From Blautia massiliensis (ex Durand et al. 2017) (GTDB taxonomy: Bacteria; Bacillota; Clostridia; Lachnospirales; Lachnospiraceae), in assembly GCF_001487165.1 (NCBI RefSeq), contig NZ_LN913006.1:3068657-3132656 (forward strand): DNA of 64,000 nt, given 5' to 3'. Below, one piece after another: positions 1-9,478 of the stretch (the first letter of the stretch is position 1; each line of letters begins with the position of its first letter). The position numbers and the translations under genes are program-made. The notes below the pieces were generated by a model. It made no database searches. It saw only the letters and a program-made list of their open reading frames with translations, and was not told the origin of the DNA.

Positions 1-1577
1 AGTCCATGGAGGTGCCCCTTTCCGTGGAGCTTGGTCCTGGCCTTATTACAAGCATTTACGATGGAATCCAGCGTCCGCTGGATGACATCATGAAGGTAGC
101 AGGCAGCAACAACCTGAAACGAGGCGTTGAGGTTCCTGCCCTGAAGCGGGACAAAAAATGGAATTTCATTCCGGTTGCGAAGGTGGGAGATCCGCTGGAG
201 GGCGGCGATGTTCTTGGAACCGTTCAGGAGACTATCGTTGTTACACAGAAGATCATGGTACCTCCCAATATGAAAGGTACTCTGAAGGAAATTAAATCCG
301 GCGAGTTTACCGTGGATGAGACCGTTGCAGTTCTTTCCACAGCAGACGGCGATAAAGAGCTGACCCTGATGCAGCACTGGCCGGTACGACGTGGCCGTCC
401 ATATAAGAAGAAACTTCCGCCAGCCAAGCCTCTGGTAACAGGACAGCGTGTTATTGATACCATGTTCCCTATTGCCAAGGGTGGTGTGGCAGCAGTTCCC
501 GGCCCGTTCGGAAGCGGTAAGACGGTTATCCAGCATCAGCTTGCAAAATGGGCTGAGGCAGATATCGTGGTTTATATCGGCTGCGGTGAGCGTGGAAATG
601 AGATGACAGATGTTCTGAACGAGTTCCCGGAGCTGAAGGATCCGAAAACAGGACAATCCCTGATGGAGCGTACGGTTCTGATCGCCAATACCTCAGATAT
701 GCCGGTTGCAGCTCGTGAGGCGTCGATCTATACAGGTATTACAATTGCGGAGTATTTCCGTGATATGGGATATTCCGTAGCATTGATGGCAGATTCTACT
801 TCCAGATGGGCTGAGGCTCTCCGTGAGATGTCCGGACGACTGGAGGAGATGCCAGGCGAGGAAGGTTATCCTGCATATCTTGGTTCCCGTCTTGCACAGT
901 TCTATGAGCGTGCCGGACATGTGATCTGCAGTGGAAAAGACGGAAGAGAGGGTGCCCTGACAGCGATCGGCGCCGTATCTCCTCCAGGTGGTGATATCTC
1001 CGAGCCGGTTTCCCAGGCGACACTTCGAATCGTAAAGGTATTCTGGGGACTGGATGCAAACCTTGCATACAAACGTCATTTCCCGGCGATCAACTGGCTG
1101 ACCAGCTATTCTCTGTATCTGGACAGCGTTGGCGGATGGTTTGACGAAAATGTAGCGAATGACTGGATGAAGCTCCGTCAGAGAATGATGACCCTTCTTC
1201 AGGAAGAGGCAGAGCTGGAAGAAATCGTAAAGATGGTAGGTATGGATGCGCTTTCTCCGGGTGACCGACTGAAAATGGAAGCAGCCCGTTCCATCCGAGA
1301 GGATTTCCTCCACCAGAACTCTTTCCACGAGATCGATACCTACACATCTCTGGAAAAACAGCACAATATGATGCGTCTGGTACTTGCATTTTATGATGCG
1401 GGTCTGGATGTGCTGAAACAGGGCGCAGATATCAATGATATCGTAAAGCTTCCGGTACGTGAGCAGATCGGCCGTTATAAATATACAAAAGAAGATCAGC
1501 TGGCAGCAGAATATGAGAAAGTAACCCGCCAGCTGGCAGCAGAGACTGCAGAACTTCTGGGAAAGGAGGGCCTGTAA
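1..1577 (+). CDS. atpA: V-type ATP synthase subunit A, 5' end cut by the window
   Basis: Catalytic A subunit of the V/A-type ATPase, the membrane-bound rotary enzyme that couples ATP hydrolysis or synthesis to H+ or Na+ movement. The frame is open to the window edge; the first visible Met is at 6, but family members are about 590 residues and only about 524 are visible, so roughly 65 N-terminal residues lie upstream. The Walker A loop GPFGSGKT is at 501-524, followed by the family signatures [11 protein letters not shown] and [18 protein letters not shown]. It ends one base before the start codon of subunit B and belongs to an A-B-D operon whose earlier genes are off the left side. Confidence 0.96.
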   Translation, partial: SMEVPLSVELGPGLITSIYDGIQRPLDDIMKVAGSNNLKRGVEVPALKRDKKWNFIPVAKVGDPLEGGDVLGTVQETIVVTQKIMVPPNMKGTLKEIKSGEFTVDETVAVLSTADGDKELTLMQHWPVRRGRPYKKKLPPAKPLVTGQRVIDTMFPIAKGGVAAVPGPFGSGKTVIQHQLAKWAEADIVVYIGCGERGNEMTDVLNEFPELKDPKTGQSLMERTVLIANTSDMPVAAREASIYTGITIAEYFRDMGYSVALMADSTSRWAEALREMSGRLEEMPGEEGYPAYLGSRLAQFYERAGHVICSGKDGREGALTAIGAVSPPGGDISEPVSQATLRIVKVFWGLDANLAYKRHFPAINWLTSYSLYLDSVGGWFDENVANDWMKLRQRMMTLLQEEAELEEIVKMVGMDALSPGDRLKMEAARSIREDFLHQNSFHEIDTYTSLEKQHNMMRLVLAFYDAGLDVLKQGADINDIVKLPVREQIGRYKYTKEDQLAAEYEKVTRQLAAETAELLGKEGL

Positions 1578-1578
1578 A

Positions 1579-2952
1579 ATGCCAAAAGAATATAGGACCA
1601 TACAGGAAGTTGCCGGCCCTTTGATGCTGGTACGGGGCGTTGAAGATGTAGCATTTGACGAGCTTGGTGAGATTGAGCTTGCCGATGGCGAAACAAGAAG
1701 ATGCCGTGTTCTGGAGATCGACGGAAGCAATGCACTGGTGCAGCTGTTTGAGAGCTCCACGGGTATCAACCTTTCCAACAGCAAGGTACGTTTCCTGGGA
1801 CGGAGCATGGAGCTGGGTGTATCCGGCGATATGCTGGGTCGTGTTTTTGACGGACTGGGACGTCCCATTGATGACGGCCCGGAGATCCTTCCGGAAGAGA
1901 GAAGAGATATCAATGGACTTCCCATGAATCCGGCGGCCAGAAGCTATCCGGAGGAGTTTATCCAGACGGGTGTATCTGCGATTGACGGACTGAACACCCT
2001 GGTACGCGGACAGAAGCTTCCGATCTTCTCCGCATCCGGTCTTCCCCATGCACAGCTTGCGGCACAGATCGCAAGACAGGCGAAGGTTCGCGGAAAAGAT
2101 GAGCAGTTTGCCGTTGTATTTGCAGCCATGGGTATCACTTTCGAGGAGTCCAACTTCTTTGTAGAGAGCTTTAAGGAAACCGGAGCGATAGACCGTACTG
2201 TTCTTTTTGTAAACCTGGCAAATGACCCTGCTGTTGAGCGTATCGCTACTCCGCGAATGGCACTGACAGCGGCTGAATATCTTGCCTTCGAAAAAGACAT
2301 GCACGTATTGGTAATCCTTACAGATATTACAAACTATGCGGATGCGCTCCGTGAGGTTTCCGCGGCTCGTAAGGAGGTTCCGGGACGTCGTGGATATCCC
2401 GGATATATGTACACAGATCTTGCTTCTCTTTATGAGCGTGCAGGCCGTCAGAAAGGAAAATCAGGAAGTATCACCATGGTTCCGATCCTGACTATGCCTG
2501 AGGATGATAAGACCCATCCGATCCCGGACCTTACCGGTTACATCACAGAGGGACAGATCATCCTGAGCCGTGAGCTTTACCGTAAGGGAATCACACCGCC
2601 CATCGATGTTCTTCCGTCTCTGTCACGACTGAAGGATAAGGGTATCGGTGAAGGCAAGACAAGAGCAGACCATGCAAACACCATGAACCAGCTGTTTGCC
2701 GCATATGCCCGTGGTAAAGAGGCCAAAGAGCTGATGACCATTCTTGGTGAGGCAGCTCTTTCCGATATTGACCTGATTTATGCAAAATTTGCAGATGCTT
2801 TCGAGAAGGAATATGTTTCCCAGGGCTATCAGGCTAACCGTGATATTGAGGAAACACTGGCCATCGGCTGGAAGCTGCTTTCCATTCTTCCGAGAAGCGA
2901 GCTGAAACGTATCGATGACAAATTCCTTGATCAGTATTACGGAAAAGTATAA
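1579..2952 (+). CDS. atpB: V-type ATP synthase subunit B
   Basis: Non-catalytic nucleotide-binding B subunit, which alternates with A in the A3B3 head. At 457 residues it is full length for the family. It has the expected [17 protein letters not shown] segment in place of a classical P-loop, and [18 protein letters not shown] followed by [14 protein letters not shown]. The A gene ends with GGAAAGGAGGG just upstream, which serves as its ribosome-binding site. Spacing to A is 1 nt and to D is 14 nt, so the three genes are surely co-transcribed. Confidence 0.97.
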   Translation: MPKEYRTIQEVAGPLMLVRGVEDVAFDELGEIELADGETRRCRVLEIDGSNALVQLFESSTGINLSNSKVRFLGRSMELGVSGDMLGRVFDGLGRPIDDGPEILPEERRDINGLPMNPAARSYPEEFIQTGVSAIDGLNTLVRGQKLPIFSASGLPHAQLAAQIARQAKVRGKDEQFAVVFAAMGITFEESNFFVESFKETGAIDRTVLFVNLANDPAVERIATPRMALTAAEYLAFEKDMHVLVILTDITNYADALREVSAARKEVPGRRGYPGYMYTDLASLYERAGRQKGKSGSITMVPILTMPEDDKTHPIPDLTGYITEGQIILSRELYRKGITPPIDVLPSLSRLKDKGIGEGKTRADHANTMNQLFAAYARGKEAKELMTILGEAALSDIDLIYAKFADAFEKEYVSQGYQANRDIEETLAIGWKLLSILPRSELKRIDDKFLDQYYGKV

Positions 2953-2966
2953 AGGGGGGATGATTT

Positions 2967-3641
2967 GTGGCATCAACACAGGTGAATCCTACCCGTATGG
3001 AGCTTACGAAGCAGAAAAAGAAGCTGGTGACTGCAGTACGTGGCCATAAGCTCCTGAAGGATAAGCGGGACGAGCTGATGAGACAGTTCCTGGATCTGGT
3101 ACGGGAGAATATGGAGCTGCGAAAAAAAGTAGAAGCCGGTATCCGAAGCGCCAACACCAATTTTGTCATTGCAAAAGCAGGAATGTCGGAGGAGACGCTG
3201 AATACGGCACTGATGGCTCCCAAGCAGGAAGTTTATCTGGAAACCGGAAAAAAGAATGTCATGAGTGTGGATATTCCTGTTTTTGAATACAAAACAAGAA
3301 CACCGGATGCTAACGATATCTATTCCTATGGCTTTGCTTTTACATCCAGTGATCTGGACGGAGCGGTAAAATCCCTGGCAGACATCCTGCCGGATATGCT
3401 TCGTCTGGCAGAAGTGGAAAAGGCCTGTCAGCTTATGGCTTCCGAGATCGAAAAAACAAGGCGTCGTGTAAATGCCCTGGAGCATGTCATTATACCGGAA
3501 GCACAGGCAAACATCAAATACATCACCATGAAGCTGGATGAGAACGAGAGAAGTACCCAGATCCGACTGATGAAGGTGAAAGATATGATGCTGGAGGAGG
3601 CACATCATTATAAGGAGCGGGAGGCAGAGCGCGGAGCGTAA
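2967..3641 (+). CDS. atpD: V-type ATP synthase subunit D (GTG start)
   Basis: Central-stalk subunit D, a long coiled-coil hairpin that turns inside the A3B3 head. It is 224 residues, normal for the family. The N-terminus MASTQVNPTRMELTKQKKKL carries the conserved NPTRMEL motif, and both ends are rich in helical Lys/Glu heptads as expected. The start is GTG at 2967, 5 nt after a GGGGGGATG-like Shine-Dalgarno stretch; the ATG at 2960 inside that stretch is in another frame. It is the last gene of the operon and is followed by a terminator at 3709-3750. Confidence 0.95.
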   Translation: MASTQVNPTRMELTKQKKKLVTAVRGHKLLKDKRDELMRQFLDLVRENMELRKKVEAGIRSANTNFVIAKAGMSEETLNTALMAPKQEVYLETGKKNVMSVDIPVFEYKTRTPDANDIYSYGFAFTSSDLDGAVKSLADILPDMLRLAEVEKACQLMASEIEKTRRRVNALEHVIIPEAQANIKYITMKLDENERSTQIRLMKVKDMMLEEAHHYKEREAERGA

Positions 3642-3708
3642 AGCGCAGCCATCCTGAAAGAAAAAGAAAAGTTTATATAGAAAGTTTTAAGTAACGGAAA
3701 GGAGATGT

Positions 3709-3750
3709 CCCTGTACTGTGTGAAATTTCGGCAGTGCAGGGGCGTTTTAT
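3709..3750 (+). terminator. Intrinsic terminator of the V-ATPase operon
   Basis: Arms CCCTGTACTG (3709-3718) and CAGTGCAGGG (3732-3741) form a 10-bp stem with one G-U pair, followed by GCGTTTTATTT. Confidence 0.85.
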
Positions 3751-3995
3751 TTATAAAATATTTAGCTTTTGTTATCAGAAAATCAAGAAAAATACAGTAT
3801 AATAGATGATAAGTAAATCAGACAGTTGCAGATGCAGAAATATAAAAGAAAGCTGTTCTGTCTGCTGAAAAATAAAGAAATGAAAAATAAAGAAAGAGGA
3901 GAAAGCTGATCTGACCAGGTAAACTGCCGAGCAGCTGCATGGCTATGAACAGCTCGCAAAGCAGATTGCGGTAGCGTCTGATCAGTAAAAGGTAT
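3751..3995. other. Intergenic region before the PAP2 gene
   Basis: AT-rich stretch with a TATAAT at about 3799 but no convincing -35 partner. At 3928-3990 one frame reads TAEQLHGYEQLAKQIAVASDQ followed by a stop, which looks like a coding remnant, yet it has an in-frame TAA just upstream and no start codon. No other feature was seen. Confidence 0.35.
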
Positions 3996-4550
3996 ATGAA
4001 TATTTTACAGTCAATACAACAGCTGGACGGAGAAATCCTTCTCCTGATCCAGCGATATTTAAGAACGGATATGCTGACACCATTTATGAAATCTGTTACA
4101 TTTCTGGGAAACGGAGGATGGTTCTGGATCCTCTGTGCAGTTGTTCTTCTTGCTGTTCAAAAGACAAGAAAAACAGGCTATGCGGCAGCCTTGTCCCTGA
4201 TCTTCGGGGCGATCGTTACCAACCTGCTTCTCAAAAATATAGTGGCAAGACCAAGGCCTTTTGCGGAAATCGAAGCTCTCATCCCTATGATCACCAAACC
4301 GAAGGATTTCTCTTTTCCGTCAGGTCACACCACAGCATCCTTTGCCGTTGCTCTGGTAATGCTTCGGATGCTTCCGAAGAAATTCGGAATCCCGGCAGTA
4401 GTCCTGGCAGCACTGGTGGCATTTTCCAGACTGTATCTTGGGGTTCATTATCCGACAGATGTTCTGGCCGGATTCGTGATCGCGCTGGTGGGAAGCACGC
4501 TGTCAGTATGGATCGTGCGAACGAAACCGGAAGACAAACAGGTACACTAG
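3996..4550 (+). CDS. PAP2 superfamily phosphatase, likely undecaprenyl-diphosphatase type
   Basis: Small integral membrane phosphatase of 184 residues with the full PAP2 signature: K-x6-RP at KNIVARPRP, PSGH at FSFPSGHTTASF, and SR-x5-H-x3-D at SRLYLGVHYPTD. Hydrophobic segments flank each motif. Family members remove phosphate from lipid pyrophosphates, often undecaprenyl pyrophosphate in cell-wall lipid recycling; the exact substrate cannot be told from sequence. The start at 3996 has only a weak AAAGG upstream. It stands alone between the V-ATPase operon and an aminotransferase. Confidence 0.88.
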   Translation: MNILQSIQQLDGEILLLIQRYLRTDMLTPFMKSVTFLGNGGWFWILCAVVLLAVQKTRKTGYAAALSLIFGAIVTNLLLKNIVARPRPFAEIEALIPMITKPKDFSFPSGHTTASFAVALVMLRMLPKKFGIPAVVLAALVAFSRLYLGVHYPTDVLAGFVIALVGSTLSVWIVRTKPEDKQVH

Positions 4551-4707
4551 CATTGTCCATAGGAAAATATGAAGCACTTTACCTAGACAAAGTATTGACA
4601 CGCTGAAGCAAGACGGGGTAAAATTGTAGACAGTACAACAGATTCTGACTATGGTAGAAATAATGATATGAAACCCTGTAAAATCGGATAAAAGGAGAGA
4701 GCACAAA

Positions 4708-5898
4708 ATGATATCAGAAAAAATGAAACCCTACGTAAAAAATAATTCCGCCATCCGTATGATGTTTGAGGAAGGAAACCGCCTCCGTGCGAAATACGGC
4801 GCAGACAAGGTTTTTGATTTCAGTCTCGGAAATCCAAGTGTACCGGCACCGGACAGCGTCCGCGAAGCAATTATCGAGCTTGTAAACACTACGGATCCGA
4901 CAGTTCTTCACGGATATATGAGCAACGCAGGCTTTGAGGATGTACGCCAGACCATCGCAGAATCCCTCAACAGACGTTTCGATACGAAATTTTCCGCAAA
5001 GAATCTGATCATGACCGTCGGTGCTGCAAGCGGACTGAATGTGATCCTGAAAACAATCCTGAATCCTGGAGAAGAGGTGATCGTTTTTGCACCATATTTT
5101 CTGGAATACGGTGCATATGTCCGCAATTATGATGGTGTCCTTGTGGAAATCTCTCCGGATACCACAACCTTCCAGCCAAATCTCGCTGAATTTGAACAGA
5201 AGATCACACCGAAGACAAGAGCAGTTATCGTAAATACCCCACACAATCCTACCGGAGTTGTATATTCAGAAGAAACGATCAAGAAACTTTCCGCAATCCT
5301 GGAAGCAAAACAGAAAGAGTTCGGAAGTGTGATCTACCTGATCTCCGATGAGCCATACCGTGAGCTGGCTTATGATGGCGTGGAGGTCCCATACCTGACG
5401 AAATATTATAACAATACTGTTGTGGGCTATTCCTACAGCAAATCTCTTTCCCTTCCGGGTGAACGTATCGGATATCTGGTGATCCCTGATGAGGCAGACG
5501 GAAGCGAAGAGCTGATCTCTGCAGCAACCATTGCAAACCGTACACTTGGCTGTGTAAATGCACCGTCCCTGATCCAGAAGGTAGTTGCAAAATGTGTAGA
5601 CGCCAAGACGGATCTTGTAGCTTATGATAAAAATCGGCAGGCACTTTATAATGGCCTGAAAGAATGCGGATTTGAGTGTATCAAACCACAGGGTGCCTTC
5701 TATCTCTTTGTAAAATCTCCGGTTGAAGACGAAAAAGCCTTCTGTGAAGCCGGTAAGAAATATAACATCCTTATGGTACCGGGAAGCTCCTTCGCATGCC
5801 CCGGTTATGTGAGACTTGCATATTGTGTATCTTATGAGACAATTGTGAATTCTCTTCCTGAATTTAAAAAACTTGCAGCAGAGTATGGCTTGAAATAA
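4708..5898 (+). CDS. PLP-dependent class I/II aminotransferase
   Basis: Fold-type I aminotransferase of 396 residues, in the aspartate/aromatic aminotransferase superfamily. Visible landmarks are the substrate and cofactor segments NTPHNPTGVVYSEE and ISDEPYRELAYDG, and the PLP lysine in SYSKSLSLPGERIGYLV. It transfers an amino group between an amino acid and a 2-oxo acid; the substrate (Asp, Ala or aromatic) cannot be fixed from these motifs. A GGAGAG ribosome-binding site lies 8 nt before the ATG. A bidirectional terminator follows, so it is probably transcribed on its own. Confidence 0.92.
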   Translation: MISEKMKPYVKNNSAIRMMFEEGNRLRAKYGADKVFDFSLGNPSVPAPDSVREAIIELVNTTDPTVLHGYMSNAGFEDVRQTIAESLNRRFDTKFSAKNLIMTVGAASGLNVILKTILNPGEEVIVFAPYFLEYGAYVRNYDGVLVEISPDTTTFQPNLAEFEQKITPKTRAVIVNTPHNPTGVVYSEETIKKLSAILEAKQKEFGSVIYLISDEPYRELAYDGVEVPYLTKYYNNTVVGYSYSKSLSLPGERIGYLVIPDEADGSEELISAATIANRTLGCVNAPSLIQKVVAKCVDAKTDLVAYDKNRQALYNGLKECGFECIKPQGAFYLFVKSPVEDEKAFCEAGKKYNILMVPGSSFACPGYVRLAYCVSYETIVNSLPEFKKLAAEYGLK

Positions 5899-5922
5899 AC
5901 GATCATTACCAAGCAGTTGAAT

Positions 5923-5973
5923 AAAAGATCCCCGGTACAGTCTGTTCATGCAGCCCTGTATCGGGGATCTTTT
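5923..5973. terminator. Bidirectional terminator between the aminotransferase and adhE
   Basis: Arms at 5923-5940 and 5956-5973 (AAAAGATCCCCGGTACAG against CTGTATCGGGGATCTTTT) pair over 18 positions with few mismatches and are bounded by A and T runs, so the hairpin can end transcription from either side. Confidence 0.85.
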
Positions 5974-5992
5974 GCAAGAGGGAATAAGCAAA

Positions 5993-6035
5993 TGAAACGT
6001 AGTCGGGAGTGAATAGACTCCCGACTGTGTTTCAT
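5993..6035 (-). terminator. Probable adhE terminator
   Basis: GTCGGGAGT (6002-6010) and ACTCCCGAC (6017-6025 region) form a perfect 9-bp stem with a 6-nt loop, extended by AAAC/GTTT outside. It lies just past the adhE stop codon on the minus strand; the U tract is short. Confidence 0.65.
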
Positions 6036-6053
6036 TAAAAGGATGTTCCACAT

Positions 6054-8690
6054 TTATTTGGCTTTTTTCTTTTCTTTATTTGGCATTTCTCCGTAATAAG
6101 CTTTCAGATAGATATCTTTCAGCTCGGATACAAGCGGATATCTCGGGTTGGCACCGGTACACTGGTCATTGAAGGCCTGCTCGGACATCTCATCCAGAGT
6201 TTCCAGGAAATGCTTCTCATCTACGCCGTAATCACGGATCGTCGGCAGGATCTCGATAGTTCTCATAAGCTCATCCAGTTTAGCAAGAAGTTTTTCGAAT
6301 ACTTCTGCATCGTTCTTGCCTGTAAGACCTACAGAACGTCCGATCTCAGCGTAGCGTGCAAGTGTCTTCGGATACTGATACTGTGGGAAAGTACCCATCT
6401 TAGTCGGAACCTCAGCACTGTTGTAACGCATAACATCCAGAAGAACAACTGCGTTTGCGATACCGTGTGGCAGGTGGTGGAAAGCACCGAGCTTGTGAGC
6501 GAGAGAGTGGTTAACGCCGAGGAATGCATTGGCGAATGCAAGACCTGCCATGCAGGAAGCGTTAGCCATGTGATCTCTGGCCTCTACGTCATTGCCATCT
6601 TTATATGCACGCGGCAGATACTCAAATACAAGCTTGATCGCTTTCAGTGCAAGACCATCGGTGTAATCGGAAGCCATCATGGAAACATAAGCCTCAATGG
6701 CATGTGTCATAACATCGATACCGGAAGCACGGGTAAGTCCCTTCGGTGCGCTCATCATGTTATTGGTATCTACGATCGCCATATCCGGGAGAAGCTCGTA
6801 ATCAGCCAGTGGCCATTTAACGCCGGTATCCTGATCTGTGATGATGGCGAAAGGAGTAACCTCGGAGCCTGTACCGGAAGAGGTCGGGATCGCTACGAAG
6901 TAAGCTTTTTTACCCATCTTCGGGAAGGTATAAACTCTCTTACGGATATCCATGAAGTCCATGGACATATCGGAAAAGTCAGCGTCCGGATTCTCATAAA
7001 GCATCCACATAACCTTGCCGGCATCCATTGCGGAACCGCCGCCAAGAGCGATGATGCAGTCTGGCTCAAAGGCTGTCATAGCCTTGGCACCGGCTTTGGC
7101 GGAAGCGAGAGACGGGTCAGGAGCTACATCAGAGAAGCATGTATGAACGATGCCCATCTGATCCAGTTTATCTTCGATCGGTTTGGTGTAGCCATTCTTG
7201 TAGAGGAAGGAGTCTGTTACGATGAAGCAGCGTTTCTTGCCCATAACAGTACCGAGCTCATCAAGAGCAACCGGCATACAGCCCTTCTTAAAGTAAACCT
7301 TTTCCGGTGTTCTCATCCAGAGCATATTCTCTCTCCTTTCAGCAACAGTCTTGGTATTGAGAAGGTGTTTGACACCAACGTTCTCGGATACGGAGTTACC
7401 GCCCCAGGAACCGCAGCCAAGAGTAAGGGATGGAGCAAGCTTGAAGTTATAAAGGTCACCGATACCACCCTGGGAAGAAGGTGTATTGATAAGGATACGG
7501 CAGGTTTTCATAGTTGCTTCGAATTTATCCATCTTCTCTGTTTCATTTACGTTGATGTAGAGGGAAGAGGTATGACCATAGCCGCCGTCTGCAACGAGCT
7601 GCGCAGCCTTTGCAACAGCATCGTCAAAATTCTTGGCCTTGTACATGGCAAGTACAGGGGAAAGCTTCTCGTGTGCGAATTCTTCGCTGATATCAACGGA
7701 CTCAACCTCACCGATCAGGATCTTGGTCTCAGCCGGTACAGTAACGCCTGCCATTTCAGCGATAGTAGCAGCTTTCTGTCCTACGATCTTGGCATTCAGT
7801 GCGCCGTTGATAAGGATGGTCTTTCTGACTTTCTCGATCTCGTCTTTTTTAAGGAAGTAGCATCCTCTGTAAAGGAACTCTTCCTTCACTTCTTTATAAA
7901 TGCTCTCCAGAACAGTTACGGACTGCTCGGAAGCACAGATCATACCATTGTCAAAGGTCTTGGAGTGGATGATGGAGTTAACTGCAAGACGGATATCTGC
8001 GCTGTCATCAATAATGGCAGGTGTATTTCCGGGTCCTACACCAACAGCCGGTTTACCGGAGGAGTAAGCTGCTTTGACCATTCCGGGACCACCGGTGGCA
8101 AGGATGATATCTGCGTTCTGCATTACCATGTTGGTAAGGTCAAGGCTTGGGATATCGATCCATCCGATGATTCCTTCCGGCGCACCTGCGGCAACAGCTG
8201 CTTCCAGAACAACTTTTGCAGCTTCAATAGTGGATTTCTTAGCACGCGGATGCGGGCTGATGATGATCGCATTACGGGTTTTTAGGGAAATAAGAGATTT
8301 ATAGATTGCTGTGGAGGTCGGGTTGGTTGTAGGGATAACTGCAGCAATCAGTCCTACAGGTTCCAGGATCTTCTTGAGTCCGTATGCCTTGTCTTCTTCT
8401 ACAACACCACATGTCTGAGTGTTCTTATATGCATTGTAAACATACTCTGCTGCGTAATGGTTCTTGATAACCTTGTCTTCCATGATACCCATGCCTGTTT
8501 CCTCAACAGCCATTTTGGCAAGTGGGATACGCATCTTGTCAGCAGCAGTAGCAGCTGCCTTAAAGATCTTGTCGACCTGCTCCTGTGTGTAGGTAGCAAA
8601 GATCTTCTGTGCCTCTTTCATTGCAGCCATTTTCGCGGTCAGGGCTTCTGGAGTGTCGATGATGGTAGGGATAGTTTCTTTCTTTGCCAT
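6054..8690 (-). CDS. adhE: Bifunctional acetaldehyde-CoA/alcohol dehydrogenase
   Basis: Fermentation enzyme that reduces acetyl-CoA to acetaldehyde and then ethanol, regenerating NAD+. About 878 residues, the usual AdhE length. The N-terminal aldehyde dehydrogenase half has the nucleophilic Cys in FDNGMICASEQS. The C-terminal iron alcohol dehydrogenase half has GGGSAMDAGK and the metal ligands in NHSLAHKLGAFHHLPHG. An ATG seven codons further upstream exists, but an AGGAGG box ends 7 nt before MAKKETIP at 8690, which decides the start. Transcription comes from a promoter at 9130-9158 with a Rex-like operator at 9084-9101, so control by the NADH/NAD+ ratio is likely. Confidence 0.97.
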   Translation of the reverse strand: MAKKETIPTIIDTPEALTAKMAAMKEAQKIFATYTQEQVDKIFKAAATAADKMRIPLAKMAVEETGMGIMEDKVIKNHYAAEYVYNAYKNTQTCGVVEEDKAYGLKKILEPVGLIAAVIPTTNPTSTAIYKSLISLKTRNAIIISPHPRAKKSTIEAAKVVLEAAVAAGAPEGIIGWIDIPSLDLTNMVMQNADIILATGGPGMVKAAYSSGKPAVGVGPGNTPAIIDDSADIRLAVNSIIHSKTFDNGMICASEQSVTVLESIYKEVKEEFLYRGCYFLKKDEIEKVRKTILINGALNAKIVGQKAATIAEMAGVTVPAETKILIGEVESVDISEEFAHEKLSPVLAMYKAKNFDDAVAKAAQLVADGGYGHTSSLYINVNETEKMDKFEATMKTCRILINTPSSQGGIGDLYNFKLAPSLTLGCGSWGGNSVSENVGVKHLLNTKTVAERRENMLWMRTPEKVYFKKGCMPVALDELGTVMGKKRCFIVTDSFLYKNGYTKPIEDKLDQMGIVHTCFSDVAPDPSLASAKAGAKAMTAFEPDCIIALGGGSAMDAGKVMWMLYENPDADFSDMSMDFMDIRKRVYTFPKMGKKAYFVAIPTSSGTGSEVTPFAIITDQDTGVKWPLADYELLPDMAIVDTNNMMSAPKGLTRASGIDVMTHAIEAYVSMMASDYTDGLALKAIKLVFEYLPRAYKDGNDVEARDHMANASCMAGLAFANAFLGVNHSLAHKLGAFHHLPHGIANAVVLLDVMRYNSAEVPTKMGTFPQYQYPKTLARYAEIGRSVGLTGKNDAEVFEKLLAKLDELMRTIEILPTIRDYGVDEKHFLETLDEMSEQAFNDQCTGANPRYPLVSELKDIYLKAYYGEMPNKEKKKAK

Positions 8691-9123
8691 GTGGAATCCT
8701 CCTGTTTTCATATGATAATGGTCTGTGGTCCTGCGGGCTTATCCTTTTTTCGCCGGCAGATGCTGCAGAGTTTTTGTAAGTCCCCGCGCTGCGTTTCGTT
8801 GTTGATTCAATCTGATTGAATTTTCAGTTTCGATACTGATATAGTATCAAAATTCTGAAAAAAACGCAAATTCTGAATTTTGCCGCTATGTGCAAAATGA
8901 CGAACAGAAAATTAGGGGAAAATACTGTAAATTTTACTTTGCAGAACGCTGAATTATTGGAAAAATCTTAAAAAAAATTTTTAAAATTCAGCACTGTGCA
9001 CAAAAAACATGTTAAAAAATTGTCAGCACTGACAAAAAACATGCACACATATGAAGGGTGGGCAAAAGATAAAACGCAACATGTGGTTAAAACATTAACG
9101 TTAAACTTTTGTCAAACGATCAT
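8691..9123 (-). promoter_or_regulatory. Long structured adhE leader
   Basis: From the predicted start of transcription near 9123, the adhE mRNA carries about 430 untranslated bases. These include a 17-bp perfect inverted repeat (ATTCAATCTGATTGAAT, 8805-8821), a nested hairpin at 8821-8861 (GATACT/AGTATC inside TTTTCAG/CTGAAAA), and a direct repeat of TCAGCACTG followed by ACAAAAAACATG near 8990-9046. No protein-coding frame was seen. Its function is unknown; post-transcriptional control would fit. Confidence 0.6.
9084..9101. promoter_or_regulatory. Rex-like operator at adhE
   Basis: TGGTTAAAACATTAACGT contains the core GTTAA-N4-TTAAC of the Rex box TTGTTAAnnnnTTAACAA, with mismatches only in the outer bases. 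It lies about 25-40 nt downstream of the predicted start of transcription, where a repressor would block elongation. Confidence 0.7.
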
Positions 9124-9129
9124 GTACAC

Positions 9130-9158
9130 ATTATAATTCAAGTGATTCCAGACGTCAA
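9130..9158 (-). promoter_or_regulatory. Sigma-A promoter of adhE
   Basis: Reading the minus strand, TTGACG (9153-9158) and TATAAT (9130-9135) are separated by exactly 17 bp. Confidence 0.85.
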
Positions 9159-9330
9159 TAGAGAATTCGATAAATAATTAACAAAAATACGGAATAATTT
9201 TGATAAAAAAATCACAAAAATATTGTGGCAAAGTAAAGCGTGATAACATAAGAAACCAAAAAACTTGAAATTATTTAAATTTTCAGAATAATTAGGCGGA
9301 AATTATCGGGATTTTTTTCAGAAATGCAGA
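9159..9330. other. AT-rich spacer between adhE promoter and typA terminator
   Basis: Very AT-rich; no gene or clear site recognised. Confidence 0.5.
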
Positions 9331-9372
9331 AAAAAACTGCCATACAGGAAATGCTTCCCATATGGCAGTTTA
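9331..9372 (-). terminator. typA terminator
   Basis: AAACTGCCATA (9334-9344) and TATGGCAGTTT (9361-9371) form an 11-bp stem; on the minus strand it runs directly into a T run. Confidence 0.88.
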
Positions 9373-9478
9373 TATAAATATAGGTCAGGCGGATAAAAGC
9401 ATCCGCATTCACTATGCGGCTTTGCGCCGAATTACTGTAAAAGGTTTCTGCTCAACAGTAAATGATAGCCAGGTTCGA

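Noticed and set aside
6210-8285. 691-residue plus-strand frame opposite adhE
   Set aside because: It is the antisense shadow of a clear adhE gene and shows no family resemblance.
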